Assembly: GCA_020466095.1 (NCBI GenBank)
Contig: CM035806.1
Location: 12,115,724 to 12,179,723, forward strand
Direction of reading: 5' to 3'
Length of the DNA: 64,000 nt
Source of the DNA: Chlorops oryzae
Lineage: Eukaryota; Arthropoda; Insecta; Diptera; Chloropidae
The first letter of the stretch is position 1; each line of letters begins with the position of its first letter. Shown piece by piece: positions 55,301-64,000 of the stretch. A program made the translations under genes and the position numbers. Below the pieces are notes generated by a model. That model made no database searches. It had not been told where the DNA came from and saw only the letters and a list, made by a program, of their open reading frames with translations.

Positions 55301-57629
55301 TTTTCGGCAGTCCTGCGCTTGTCCGTCGATTGCGTGACATGTGTGAATTTGAATGTGCGCCCATATCCATACGTAGGGATGTTCGGGGATGTGGTATGGG
55401 AGAGTTTTTTTATCTTCCCCGTGCGTCGCTCTCCCACAAACCAATTTTGTTGTCGCGTAAAATGAACGGTAAACATGTTGATCGCACATTGAATTCGCCG
55501 TCGTCAGATTCTCGCTATTTGAGTGTCCTATCATTGATTTAATAGACGTTATCACGTCAAAAAAAAATTTAGAGCCTAGTTGAAGCTATTGCAAATCTAT
55601 AAAGAAAATGTAACAATAAATTACCTAGCCGGAAATTGCACTACTTGCCAAGCTGTGAAACTGGATTCTGCGACTACTCGCTTTACTAACTCCTACTTCT
55701 ACATTTGAAAAAGGGTATACTCTGCGGGGATCTGGGAGAGATCAGAAATGTATAAGGGATGTATGCTTATGTTTTATTATATTACACTGTGCAACATATA
55801 AAATTTAAACAAAAAATTGACTGCAGTTTCTCAAATCACTCGGTGAATATAGGAACCCCCTATATTTGGTTTAGTCAGATCGTCGAAATTTCGTTTGAAC
55901 ATCGATCTGAAAAAGTGTGGCCGAGAATTAAGTAGCGCCCTTACTTATAGCAATATCGCGTAACCCGTTTAATAAATTTTTTTCCTGTCTATGAAAAATT
56001 TTTAGCCCTAGACTCGAACAAAATAGTTTCAGTACTAACGGATCTGAAAAAAATCCATTTAGTAGCTTAAAATTTCAAAAAAAAAAAAAAAAAAAAAAAA
56101 CTACACAAAAATTTACGATTTTTCACCTAATTTTAAGATTTAAGATTTTGTTGACTTTTGTAATGCATGCGATAAATTTCGGCTGGCTAATCAATAAATT
56201 ACATTTTACTTTTTCATTGTTGATAGGCTCTCCTGGGAGATTTGGATATGCCGTTTTGGTTTGGATACATGGTGGAGATTTCTCAGAAGGAGCACCCACA
56301 GATGTTAATCCATTTCAATTGGTCTTCAAACAAAAGATCATCGTGGTCACTGTGTCCTATCGCTTAAACATTTTCGGATTCTTTACGACCGGTGATGGTG
56401 AAGCGCAAGGAAATTTTGGCTTAATGGATCAAGCGGCGGCCCTATTTTGGATACGAAAGAATATCAATCACTTCGGTGGAAACGATAAGGAAATAACGAT
56501 TATGGGTCATTCGGCTGGGGCTGTTAGTGTTGGTCTCCATTTAACTTCGGGCGAATGGTCCAGCAATTCATTTACCAAAGCCATTCTTATGTCGGGTAAT
56601 CCATTATCCGAAGACGCAGTTAAGCTTCCGAAATACTACGATGACGCCATCGATGAAATTGCAAGTAACACGGGTTGTGGCCGAACGCCTAGTTCATCAT
56701 TTGTTCAATGTTTGAAAAATATTGAGGCCCAGACTCTTATCGAAAATATGCCATCGGTGAAATGGGGTCCGATTATTGATTATGGACTGAGTAATGTCTC
56801 CTTGCCATTCATTCCCGAATTCCCCATACATTTGTTGGAGAAAGGACTAATGGAAAAAATACCTCTTCTAATTGGAATAACCGACATGGAAGATGTACTG
56901 GATTTTAAAACTGATGGAATGGATGTTGACGCTCTGCGAGAAGAGCTAAAGAGCTACATAAAAAATGTAGTTTCGAAAGATTTCCAAAAATACTATCCAT
57001 TATTGGATGAGTGCAATAATATGAATGTTGTCGAAGATGCTTTAAGCTACATTTACCCACAAGGCTCGGAGACAAATCTTACTGCGAAAGCTCTGGTGAG
57101 CCTTCATAACGATCGTATTTTTAAAGCTCCTATGCACGCATTGCTCCGCTTTTACAATAATGCGGAAAATGTGTACACTTATGTTTTCAAGACCTCCCCC
57201 AAATCCGATTTTTTCCGTCTTCCTGACGGCATAAGTGTTCCAAAATATTTTGACCAGATCTTTGTTTGGGGTGCTCCATACATGGAGAGTATGGAGCTAC
57301 TGAAAGCCTGGCACTATAGCGATAAAAAACTTTCGGACATTATGATGACATTGCTGGCAAATTTTGTTAAGACCTCGAATCCAACAAGTTCCAACGTTTA
57401 CATTAAATGGAATCCATATTCCCAGGACAATATGGTACTTGAGATAAACGACGATTTCAGTAAGGAAAAGGATATTGAAAACTATAAAATCGACTTCTGG
57501 AATGACTATTACAAAAAAGTGCTTAAATCTGCTGCAGACTGTTGCAATGGCTCAGATATGAGGAGAAAAACTATAGGAATCGGAGGAAGCCTACTATTAA
57601 TATCGTTTTGGATATTTTACAGCACCTAA
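51897..57629 (+). CDS. Carboxylesterase-family protein (cholinesterase-like fold), two-exon gene span
   Basis: The spliced product is 604 aa, a usual length for insect type-B carboxylesterases. Family marks in order: N-terminal signal peptide (~1-28), AYLGIPYAKAKRF (~59-71), Cys94 and Cys128 (first disulfide loop), VWIHGGDF oxyanion hole (~149-156), GNFGLMDQ (~199-206), nucleophile elbow GHSAG with Ser233, Cys288-Cys299 second loop, and Glu359 of the triad in LLIGITDMED. Where the catalytic His of G-x-x-H-G-x-E is expected the sequence reads WGAPYMES, with Tyr489. The C-terminus is a hydrophobic run (LLLISFWIF) with no cytosolic tail, suggesting a GPI anchor. It may therefore be a surface-bound, catalytically impaired esterase homologue (adhesion, binding or sequestration), or an enzyme using another residue. 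Tandem to kcc, 525 bp downstream. The exact orthologue is not recognised. Confidence 0.9.
53335..53565 (+). repeat. ATCGATAG-rich dispersed repeat, left part
   Basis: Carries ACTATCGATAG motifs, a unique stretch with GGTGGCGCTGGCGGTAAC, then ATCGATTGTCAAAATTATTG-type units. The same order appears reversed at 63240-63500. The probable far end is at 55170-55275, where ACTATCGATATTTCTCCAGC occurs. Confidence 0.7.
53566..54640. repeat. GATGGT/GATGAT microsatellite array, ~1.07 kb
   Basis: Nearly pure mixture of GATGGT and GAT triplets, cleanest from ~54410 to 54560 and more degenerate at 53660-54100. On the minus strand it reads as CAT/CAC and gives spurious poly-His frames. It sits inside a dispersed repeat copy whose other copy (about 63050-63500) lacks the array. 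Confidence 0.97.
55170..55275 (+). repeat. ATCGATAG-rich dispersed repeat, right end
   Basis: A run of CTATCGATA units ending TTTCTCCAGCTC; TTTCTCCAGCTTT also marks the edge of the copy near 63500. Taken as the distal end of the repeat that starts near 53335. Confidence 0.5.
56227..57629 (+). CDS. Carboxylesterase-like gene, exon 2
   Basis: 467 codons including the TAA stop at 57627-57629, after acceptor GTTGATAG. It joins exon 1 through a split Gly codon (DG|SPGRFGYAVLVW). Carries the oxyanion-hole motif, the GHSAG elbow, the triad Glu, the His-to-Tyr substitution and the C-terminal hydrophobic tail. The open frame extends upstream to 56148, but that part is intronic. Confidence 0.93.
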
Positions 57630-57778
57630 ATTGAAATACACAATATACGCTTTAAATTTTTTAAAGTTATCAATGAAAATTTAATATCTTTAGATTTAAT
57701 ATCATTTAAAAAAAAAAATTAAAACAAAAAAAAAACATGCTAAGAAAAGGGCCATGACCTCACTAGAGGGAGACTTGC

Positions 57779-57803
57779 AATAAACTCTTATTTTCAAAAT
57801 AAA
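57779..57803 (+). terminator. Two AATAAA polyadenylation signals after the esterase-like gene
   Basis: AATAAA occurs at 57779-57784 and 57798-57803, about 150 nt after the stop codon. Either could serve the gene. Confidence 0.5.
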
Positions 57804-57932
57804 TCGTTAATCCAAACATCTAATAAAATAATTTACTTTCAAATATGATTACTGATCAGTTTATTCACATGAGTAATTGCAATTTTTGAAAACGAGAGTT
57901 TCAGCAAATACCACATACATATTCCATACATA

Positions 57933-58311
57933 CCCTGCAGGAAGCCTGTCGCCATATGGCCCCATGTCTATATTGACGTCAATATAGACAAGAGAACTAG
58001 TTCCAACGTCAACAATATTTACGGGCGGTGTCATTATAGAAACTGTACTGTCAAGAGGTATAGTTCATCTTTATTGACCATGTCAACAACATGTCTCCTT
58101 ATAAAGCGAAAGAGTACTCCTTTTGTCTATATAATAGTACCGACGTCAATAGGTCGTCAATAGTTTTTCGGTCTACTGTTGACATTCAATGACATCTCAA
58201 TGTTAAATGTCAATAACGCAAAGCATTGCGACGGGTTTAACTGGTCAGTAGTACTGTTGACGCAGTCAGTAGAGAAAGAGTATAGATTCACTATTCAAAT
58301 TTCCTGCAGGG
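57933..58311. mobile_element. CCCTGCAGGAA-ended MITE with TA duplication, 379 bp
   Basis: A perfect 11-bp inverted repeat, CCCTGCAGGAA / TTCCTGCAGGG, with TA on both sides (57931-57932, 58312-58313). The interior contains a TCTATATTGACGTCAATATAG palindrome and several GTCAA(C/T)A motifs. Confidence 0.8.
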
Positions 58312-59264
58312 TATATATTACTACGTTTATGCGTCAGCTATACGCAAATAATAATTCGCAAATAGTTAACTCACTGTTTATACGGCAGTTCAAATACGCA
58401 AAAAGCGCAACTTTTCAATGCTGCCTGACTAAAAAATACAATTGCGTGGCAACATATGCATTTGTCGGAAGCCTATGTTTTGCATGGGTTAATTCTACCA
58501 TATCGTAAAAAAATAGGAAAATCATCAAAAATAAGTGGCAGCACCTTGAGCTTTATTTGCAAATAGCTTCGTTATTCACTACTTATTTAGACTACTTATA
58601 TGACTTACTTATTTGCATATAAGAATTCAACACAGCGTTTATGTGGGGAAATTTGCTATATGCAATATTTTTATTTGCAAATAAGGCATACGCATAAACG
58701 TAGTATATGCATTCCCAACGTAAGCGTCAAAAGGGGACATGATGTTAAATATTTGGTCAAATCGGATAAAAAGTCAGACCGTCTGAACCCAATAACCAAA
58801 AGAGGGCAATTTGACCAACATTAAGTCCACTCGATCTATTTCGCTGTTTTACCTATTTTGAACCAAATTTTTGCCTTAAAAATACCTGACTCCAAAGTAT
58901 GTTTTTCGAGATCGAAATTGCCTAAATTGAACCTTTGTAAGACCTTCAAAGTAAATCCGGCTTGTAAGAATATTCTTATATCGTCGCCCGGGGATTCATG
59001 TGCTCTACGTGCAAAAAACACATTTCGAGTAAATCGAAGTTGAAGTTTGAAACTATTTTTTTCAAAAACTGTACGATAAGGTTTTTTGTGTGTTTCACTA
59101 TTAATTTTTGAAAGAATACTTATTCGAAGAGTATATTTTCGAATCTTCGATCTAACGCATAAAAGGGTATTTTATGGCTTTAAAAAAAAACCACTTTGCT
59201 CTACACGCCATTTCAAACATATTTCGCTGACAATGTAATACATAGAGCAAAGGAAAAAATCATT

Positions 59265-59640
59265 AATGTTTTCACCGATGATGTCAAGGGGAAAGTTAGA
59301 GTACTTCTAAATTCTAATGACATTGTCATCAAGAAAAGGTGTTATTCATCGCAATTCTAACGACATTGTCATCGAAAAAAGATGTTATTCATCGCAATTC
59401 CCATGACATAGTCCGTGTTTCATTTTCATTTCGTATCACTCCCGAACGATGACATTTTCTTGCGAAACAGGAGGTATCCACTCCAATTTCGATGACCAAC
59501 TGGTGACATGTCCTCTCATGACGGCCAATGCCGTTTGTGTGTAAATTTCATTAGAAAGTTGGTGTAAAAACAGGAGGAGTCGCGGCTCTTATGTCATGCT
59601 GAAATCATTGATGGTTTCACCGGGACTTTTCCTGCTGGGG
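59265..59640 (-). mobile_element. Reversed relative of the 18096 CCCAGCCG MITE
   Basis: The reverse complement begins CCCAGCAGGAAAAGTCCCGG and keeps TTTCAGCATGACATAAGAGC and CGCGACTCCTCCTG, then the GATGACATTGTCAT units, ending near GTACTCTAACTTTCCCC. The far TIR is missing. Confidence 0.78.
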
Positions 59641-59991
59641 AATGCACAAAATACAAACATAAATAAATATATGGATACCCAATAAACACAAAACCGAGGA
59701 CGATATCGTAACGATATCGAGACGAATTCGAGAAAACCGAATTTCTCGATATCGCGATTTAGGCTCGCGACGATATCGAGACGAGTTCGCGAAAATCAAA
59801 TTTCTCGATATCGTGATTTTGGTCTCGCGAAGATATCGAGGCGAAACATTTTTAGCCCAATAAATACAAAAACGAAGATTATACGCCACAAATTTGTTAC
59901 GAATTTGAGAAATACGAAATCCTAGAAAGTAGTTTAGTGAACTCGTTTTGAACTCGAAACACATAAGGGAAAAGAAGAAAAATAAGTAGGA

Positions 59992-60128
59992 CCTAATAAA
60001 CACAAAAAACTATAACGAGTTCGAATCGAATTCGAATCGAATTCGTAGAGCGCGAATCGCATTAAACGAATTCGAATCGAATTCGATTCGAACTCGTTAA
60101 CGTTTTTGTGTTTATTTGTTTTATTGGG
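59992..60128. mobile_element. Nested 137-bp palindrome of GAATTCGAATCG units
   Basis: Starts CCTAATAAACACAAAAAACT and ends GTTTTTGTGTTTATTTGTTT then TATTGGG, with inverted AACGAGTTCGAATCGAATTC cores. Confidence 0.75.
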
Positions 60129-60174
60129 TACGAAACTTTAATTCTCGAAGGTAGTTTTGTTTCCAAATCGGAAG

Positions 60175-60260
60175 GCGTAATGGGTAAGCAGACTAGAAAC
60201 ATGACTAGAAATCAAGAGGTTCGGTGTTCAAATCCCACAGCCGGTGGATTCGAAAGCGTG
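60175..60260 (+). repeat. tRNA-derived SINE head
   Basis: GCGTAATGGGTAAGCAGACTAG (box A-like) and CGGTGTTCAAATCCC (box B), same family as the copies at 20210 and 21490. Inserted in the CCCAATAAACAC composite. Confidence 0.6.
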
Positions 60261-61363
60261 GTTACCAGCAATAGAACCGTTTTTTTTAAACCGAAAATAG
60301 TATTATAATAAGACTGTTATTTGAATTTTACATTAAATATAAAAATTAATGATTTTTTTGCTAATCGTCCGTTAACGATTCGAGAGCGATGAAATTCTCG
60401 ATTCGCTAGCGATTCGAGTTAAGGCTCGTTAAATATTCGAGAACGATGAAAATCTCGATTCGCTAATGATAAGTGACTCTCTCACGATATCGAAATCGTC
60501 TCGATATCGTCTCGAATTATCGTCGCGAAACATTTTTAAGAGAAAACGATATTGCCTCGATATCGTTACGATATCGTTGTGTTTATTGGGTATTGGTAAC
60601 CAGACTTTTTGTTATTATATTAGGCTGTTATAATATTAGGCGAGTTCCAGAGTTTCGCGGGTTCCTTTTGGATTTGGTTTTTTGTTTTTTAATCTGCTAT
60701 GTAGATATGCTATGCATATTTCTTGAACATATGAGTCGTTCACTGGATAAAGGGATTGAGTCTAATTTGACGTTTTTGAGATTTAGCGTGGATACACTTC
60801 CTTTTATGACTTTTTTAAAAATTGTAAAAGAAGCGCCAATAATTAATTTTGCAATTTCAATTTTGAGTTTTGTTGTAAAAACTAATTTTAAGGTCAACGT
60901 CAACTCTCCTGTCGTTTTTTTCCATTTCATTCCCTTTATCCACTGAGCGACAAATATGATGATGTCGTACGAATGCCAATGCTTCGCTATTCTTTCAATA
61001 CCTATATTTTTAACTTAGACTACTGTTTTACTTAAACAAAAAAACAAAAATTATCAACGATGTTACTCGAAGAAAACGGCATGTAGAGCAAAGAGGCTAT
61101 CGTCAATTAAAACCTTAACTTTGTACTGAAATTTTGCTCTATACGCCATTGAATGGCGTATAGAGCAAAAGAACACAAAAAAATTGTGTTTCAAGGGATA
61201 TAGAGCAAACTGGAGATGAATTATCTCAGTAACTAGAAGATATAGCAAGAAATGGATTGCGGATTTAAAAAATTTGGCATTGATAATGGGGGATGGCATC
61301 CTTAACTCAAATTCGTTAAAATGGCGTATAGAGCACATGAATCTCCGGGCGACGATATGACTT

Positions 61364-61829
61364 CCAGACTGTCAACTTAAAATCTGAATTTAGCTCCTTA
61401 AGTTGAATTTAGAAAATACCCTTTCAGACTGTAAATTCAAAGTTTACGAGCTCACACGCCTGTTCGAACTTAAATTAGATGTTTGCTTTGATTGATCGAA
61501 AAGATATCGTGGTATAGTGGATAGGCCTCCGCCTTGGAACACGAAAGGCTGAGGTTCGAATCCGGGCGCAAACAAGATTAATTGGGGAGAAAGATATTTT
61601 ATTTATTTTTATTATTAAAACAAACAAAAATTCATTTCACCTCTAAGGAAAAGAAGCAAACAGGTAATTTCATCGTTGTCAAAAAAGGTAGTGAAATGTA
61701 AGGGTTGCAGCAACGAATGCCTAAACTCATGAGTTTATTTCTGAGTTTAAATACCCTAAACTCAGTTTGAACTCACTACTAAAGTCTACTTAAGGTACTT
61801 AATTCAATTTAACGCAATAGTCTGGAAAC
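61364..61829. mobile_element. TTCCAGACT-ended element around a SINE
   Basis: TTCCAGACTGTCAACTTAA near 61366 and, reversed, TTTCCAGACTATTGCGTTAA near 61827. CTAAACTCA / TGAGTTTA motifs inside. Limits approximate, target duplication not found. Confidence 0.5.
61505..61585 (+). repeat. tRNA-derived SINE head
   Basis: ATCGTGGTATAGTGGATAGG (box A-like) and TGAGGTTCGAATCCGG (box B), followed by A/T-rich sequence. The anticodon arm is irregular and no acceptor stem pairs, so not a tRNA gene. Confidence 0.6.
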
Positions 61830-62303
61830 CATATTAGTCAGAAAAAAATAAAAATAAAAGTCCCTCTAAAATACCCTAAAAATGACTGAACGATGTTCTT
61901 AAAATTTGATAAATTTTTTAACGCATGTGGACCAAGTTTTTGTCTCAATTTCGACCATATATAACTATATATGTCACTCACGAGCCGTTTCCAATTTGGG
62001 TCTTTTCACCACGGTCTTGGGTACTCATCAAGGTCTTGGGTACCCACCAAAATTAGCATTTTTCACTTAGGTACTCACCAAAAGTATTTCTCTCTCGCTC
62101 TTTTTTGGCTGCCGAGTAACATCTTTTTCTAACTGGCGCAAAAAGTCCCGCGCAATATCTATGAGAGTGACATATGTATATGGTTATATGTGATTTCGAC
62201 TATTCACTCCGGTCGACTTTTACGGCGACATTAAATCGAAAAAGATCGTTGTTTTAATGCCTATTTCGTTTTTTAAATTTTAACTTAATGATGTTCCTTT
62301 ATA

Positions 62304-62807
62304 GCACTGACAGACATAGGTATTTTACACCATGATGGTGTGAAGTCTAGGTGACACACATAGGTATTTCTCCAAAGTCTACCTTAGCCATCATAGACTT
62401 TTTATAGACTTCATACTACATTGAAAGGGAGGATTTATTGTGGACTTCTTAGATTGATATGGCAACGCTGCACCAAATTAAACGAAATATCGATTATTTT
62501 ATCGGAAACCAGATGTTTCAATTTCTAATTTCAAGTAATTTATTCGAAATGCATGAAATTAATTCCATCATATGGATTTATATAACAAACAAACGATATT
62601 TCCATAGACTCTTTTGAGATAAAATCGAGGCTAAATGCTACCAAAATGTTTTTATTGTTTTTGTTGTTGTTTTAATTTTCAATTATCAGCTGTTTTAAAG
62701 AAGTCCACAATAGAAATCCACAATCAATTATAGTGTGTCACCCCAACATAGACTTTTTTCATTGTAGTGTGAAGTCTATAGACTTTACACCATATGTCTG
62801 TCAATGC
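62304..62807. mobile_element. GCAYTGACAGACATA-ended MITE, 504 bp
   Basis: GCACTGACAGACATAGG and, reversed, GCATTGACAGACATATGG, with TA flanking both sides (62302-62303, 62808-62809). GTGTGAAGTCTA / TAGACTTCACAC motifs in both halves. Confidence 0.75.
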
Positions 62808-63049
62808 TATTAGTAAAAAGTTCAATATTTAATAAAATATTGTACAAGCGTATCCTTCCCCAATTTAAAGCACGTCGAAATATAAAAGAAAGTGCATTTT
62901 AAAACGTTTCTTACTCAATTTTCAGGAATCTATTCGTACTTATTCTGCCGAAGGATGTTGGCTGGTGCAGTAGCTATTGAACCTATAAGTGTGATATTTT
63001 ATATCATACATATAGCTAATAAATAAATAAATACATAAATAAAATGTTC

Positions 63050-63505
63050 ATACTTATTGACCAAAGTATATGCAGTTCAGCATGACGTCTATAATTCTTA
63101 TTTGGTTTCGACATTCGATATTTTCGACAATCGTTAATTTTAATAATCAATAACTTCAATAATCGATCGATATCTTCGACAATCAATAATTCAGTAATCC
63201 ATAATTTCAATAACCGATATTTTCGACAACCAATATCAATAATCGATATTTCGACAATCGATAATTTCAATAATCAATGAATTTTATAATCGATAATTCT
63301 ATATTCGATAATTTATATAATATAAAGCGGACATTTTTAGGAATCCTGTCCATTTAAAAATAGCCCTTCGTCACCGCCAGCTCAACCTTACCAAAGCTAA
63401 AGTACATATATGTCAATGAATCAGAACTATCGATAGTCGTCAAAAAGCCATCGATGTTTTCGATAGTTTCAAAACCATATGTAACGATTGTTTCTCCAGC
63501 TTTAC
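63050..63505 (-). repeat. Second copy of ATCGATAG-rich dispersed repeat, minus orientation
   Basis: 63105-63310 is a degenerate minisatellite of ATCGATAATTTCAATA-like units. 63320-63480 is the reverse complement of the unique and ACTATCGATAG parts at 53335-53500. Ends TTTCTCCAGCTTT near 63500. Confidence 0.75.
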
Positions 63506-64000
63506 AATATGTTTTTGATGTGATGCAAGCTCTTTTTTAATCTACTCCGATATTTAATTTTTTACTCCGTATTTTGTGGTTATTTCTACGGTTTTTTTTG
63601 GTCAGAGGTGGGAACGCTAATCTAGACATGAGATCAGTGATGCTAGATAGTGAGGTTTTCTCCATAGAGGGGGTTTAATCAGTGATGCCACTGTTTTATT
63701 TTTGGAATAAAAAAACGAGATTTATACAAAATTATAGCAATTAAGTATTTCATTTTGTGTTCATGTCTTATAAGAAACCAAAAACAAAGTTCGCAATTTA
63801 TTGGTTAATGGCCCGAAAATTGAAACGGAGCCATGAATAACATTTTAAATGACAAATTTTTTAAACCTATTTTTTGGACTTTCCCATTGAATGCTCTAGC
63901 CATTTAAGCTACCACAAAATTGTTCTTATTTGGTCAACTCTTGGACATTTCTCAACATTTTCGAATATTGAAGAAGTATAATGACTTTGTTAGTTCCTAC

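Larger units (their letters stand above)
52309..56226 (+). other. Single 3.9-kb intron of the esterase-like gene
   Basis: GT-AG intron. It contains an ATCGATA-rich repeat family copy (about 53335-55275) interrupted by the GATGGT array, and A/T homopolymer runs. I see no other gene in it. Open frames inside the GATGGT array are by-products of the repeat. Confidence 0.85.
59678..60590. mobile_element. CCCAATAAACACAA-ended palindromic composite, 913 bp, TA duplication
   Basis: The left end CCCAATAAACACAA then CGATATCGTAACGATATCGAG is matched, reversed, at 60550-60590. TA flanks both sides (59676-59677, 60591-60592). Inside: many CGATATCG and GAATTCG palindromes, a nested relative at 59992-60128, another CCCAATAAATACAAAAACG start at ~59857, and a SINE at 60175. 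Confidence 0.82.
58978..61358. mobile_element. Pair of 30-bp inverted ends (ATATCGTCGCCCGG) enclosing nested elements
   Basis: ATATCGTCGCCCGGGGATTC followed by ATGTGCTCTA at the left is matched, reversed, by 61329-61358. GTATAGAGCA/TGCTCTA motifs recur at 59190, 61080 and 61140-61165. Probably one 2.4-kb element hosting later insertions. No target duplication could be confirmed. Confidence 0.6.
57630..64000. other. Intergenic region, made mostly of nested short elements
   Basis: No coding gene seen. Holds the elements at 57933, 58978, 59265, 59678, 59992, 61364, 62304 and 63050. 58320-58970 and 61860-62300 are AT-rich without recognisable structure. 63510-64000 is likewise plain, except for ATCAGTGATGC occurring twice near 63633 and 63678. 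Confidence 0.7.

Overview
The window comes from a higher (brachyceran) fly genome. It is AT-rich, has GT-AG introns, carries one long gene whose product closely resembles the Drosophila K-Cl cotransporter Kcc (kazachoc, SLC12A4-7 family), and is packed with short insect-type DNA-transposon derivatives and tRNA-derived SINEs. I see no bacterial, viral or organellar gene and no intact transposase or reverse transcriptase. The species cannot be named from this sequence; the kcc introns are far larger than those I associate with Drosophila melanogaster.

Layout. Positions 1-6827 are upstream or 5' non-coding sequence with repeats. From 6848 to 51371 (+ strand) lies kcc: two alternative first coding exons (1a at 6848-6950, 1b at 27145-27226, both ending in phase 1) splice to twenty shared exons. 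Joined by hand they give an uninterrupted frame of 1074 aa (with 1a) or 1067 aa (with 1b). An extra 54-nt in-frame cassette exon (42507-42560) would add 18 residues to the C-terminal domain. Only 525 bp after the kcc stop, on the same strand, starts a two-exon carboxylesterase-family gene (51897-52308 and 56227-57629, 604 aa). It has a signal peptide, a serine-nucleophile GHSAG elbow, a Tyr where the catalytic His is expected, and a hydrophobic C-terminus that looks like a GPI-anchor signal. Its single 3.9-kb intron holds a 1.07-kb GATGGT/GATGAT array. Positions 57630-64000 are intergenic and almost wholly made of nested short inverted-repeat elements.

The two genes need not work together. 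Kcc is an electroneutral K+/Cl- exporter of the plasma membrane, and the esterase-like protein is predicted to be secreted or surface-anchored. What links the window is its repeat content: at least fifteen terminal-inverted-repeat elements can be delimited, many with target-site duplications (8 bp hAT-type, TTAA piggyBac-type, TA mariner-type, TAA Harbinger-type). One recurring group has CCC...GGG ends and 2-bp flanking duplications. There are also large fold-back palindromes, about eight tRNA-headed SINE copies, three copies of an ~0.8-kb interspersed repeat, and a near-identical inverted pair of ~300 bp. The most interesting observations are the alternative N-termini and cassette exon of kcc, the Ser-plus/His-minus esterase, and the CCC-ended element group.
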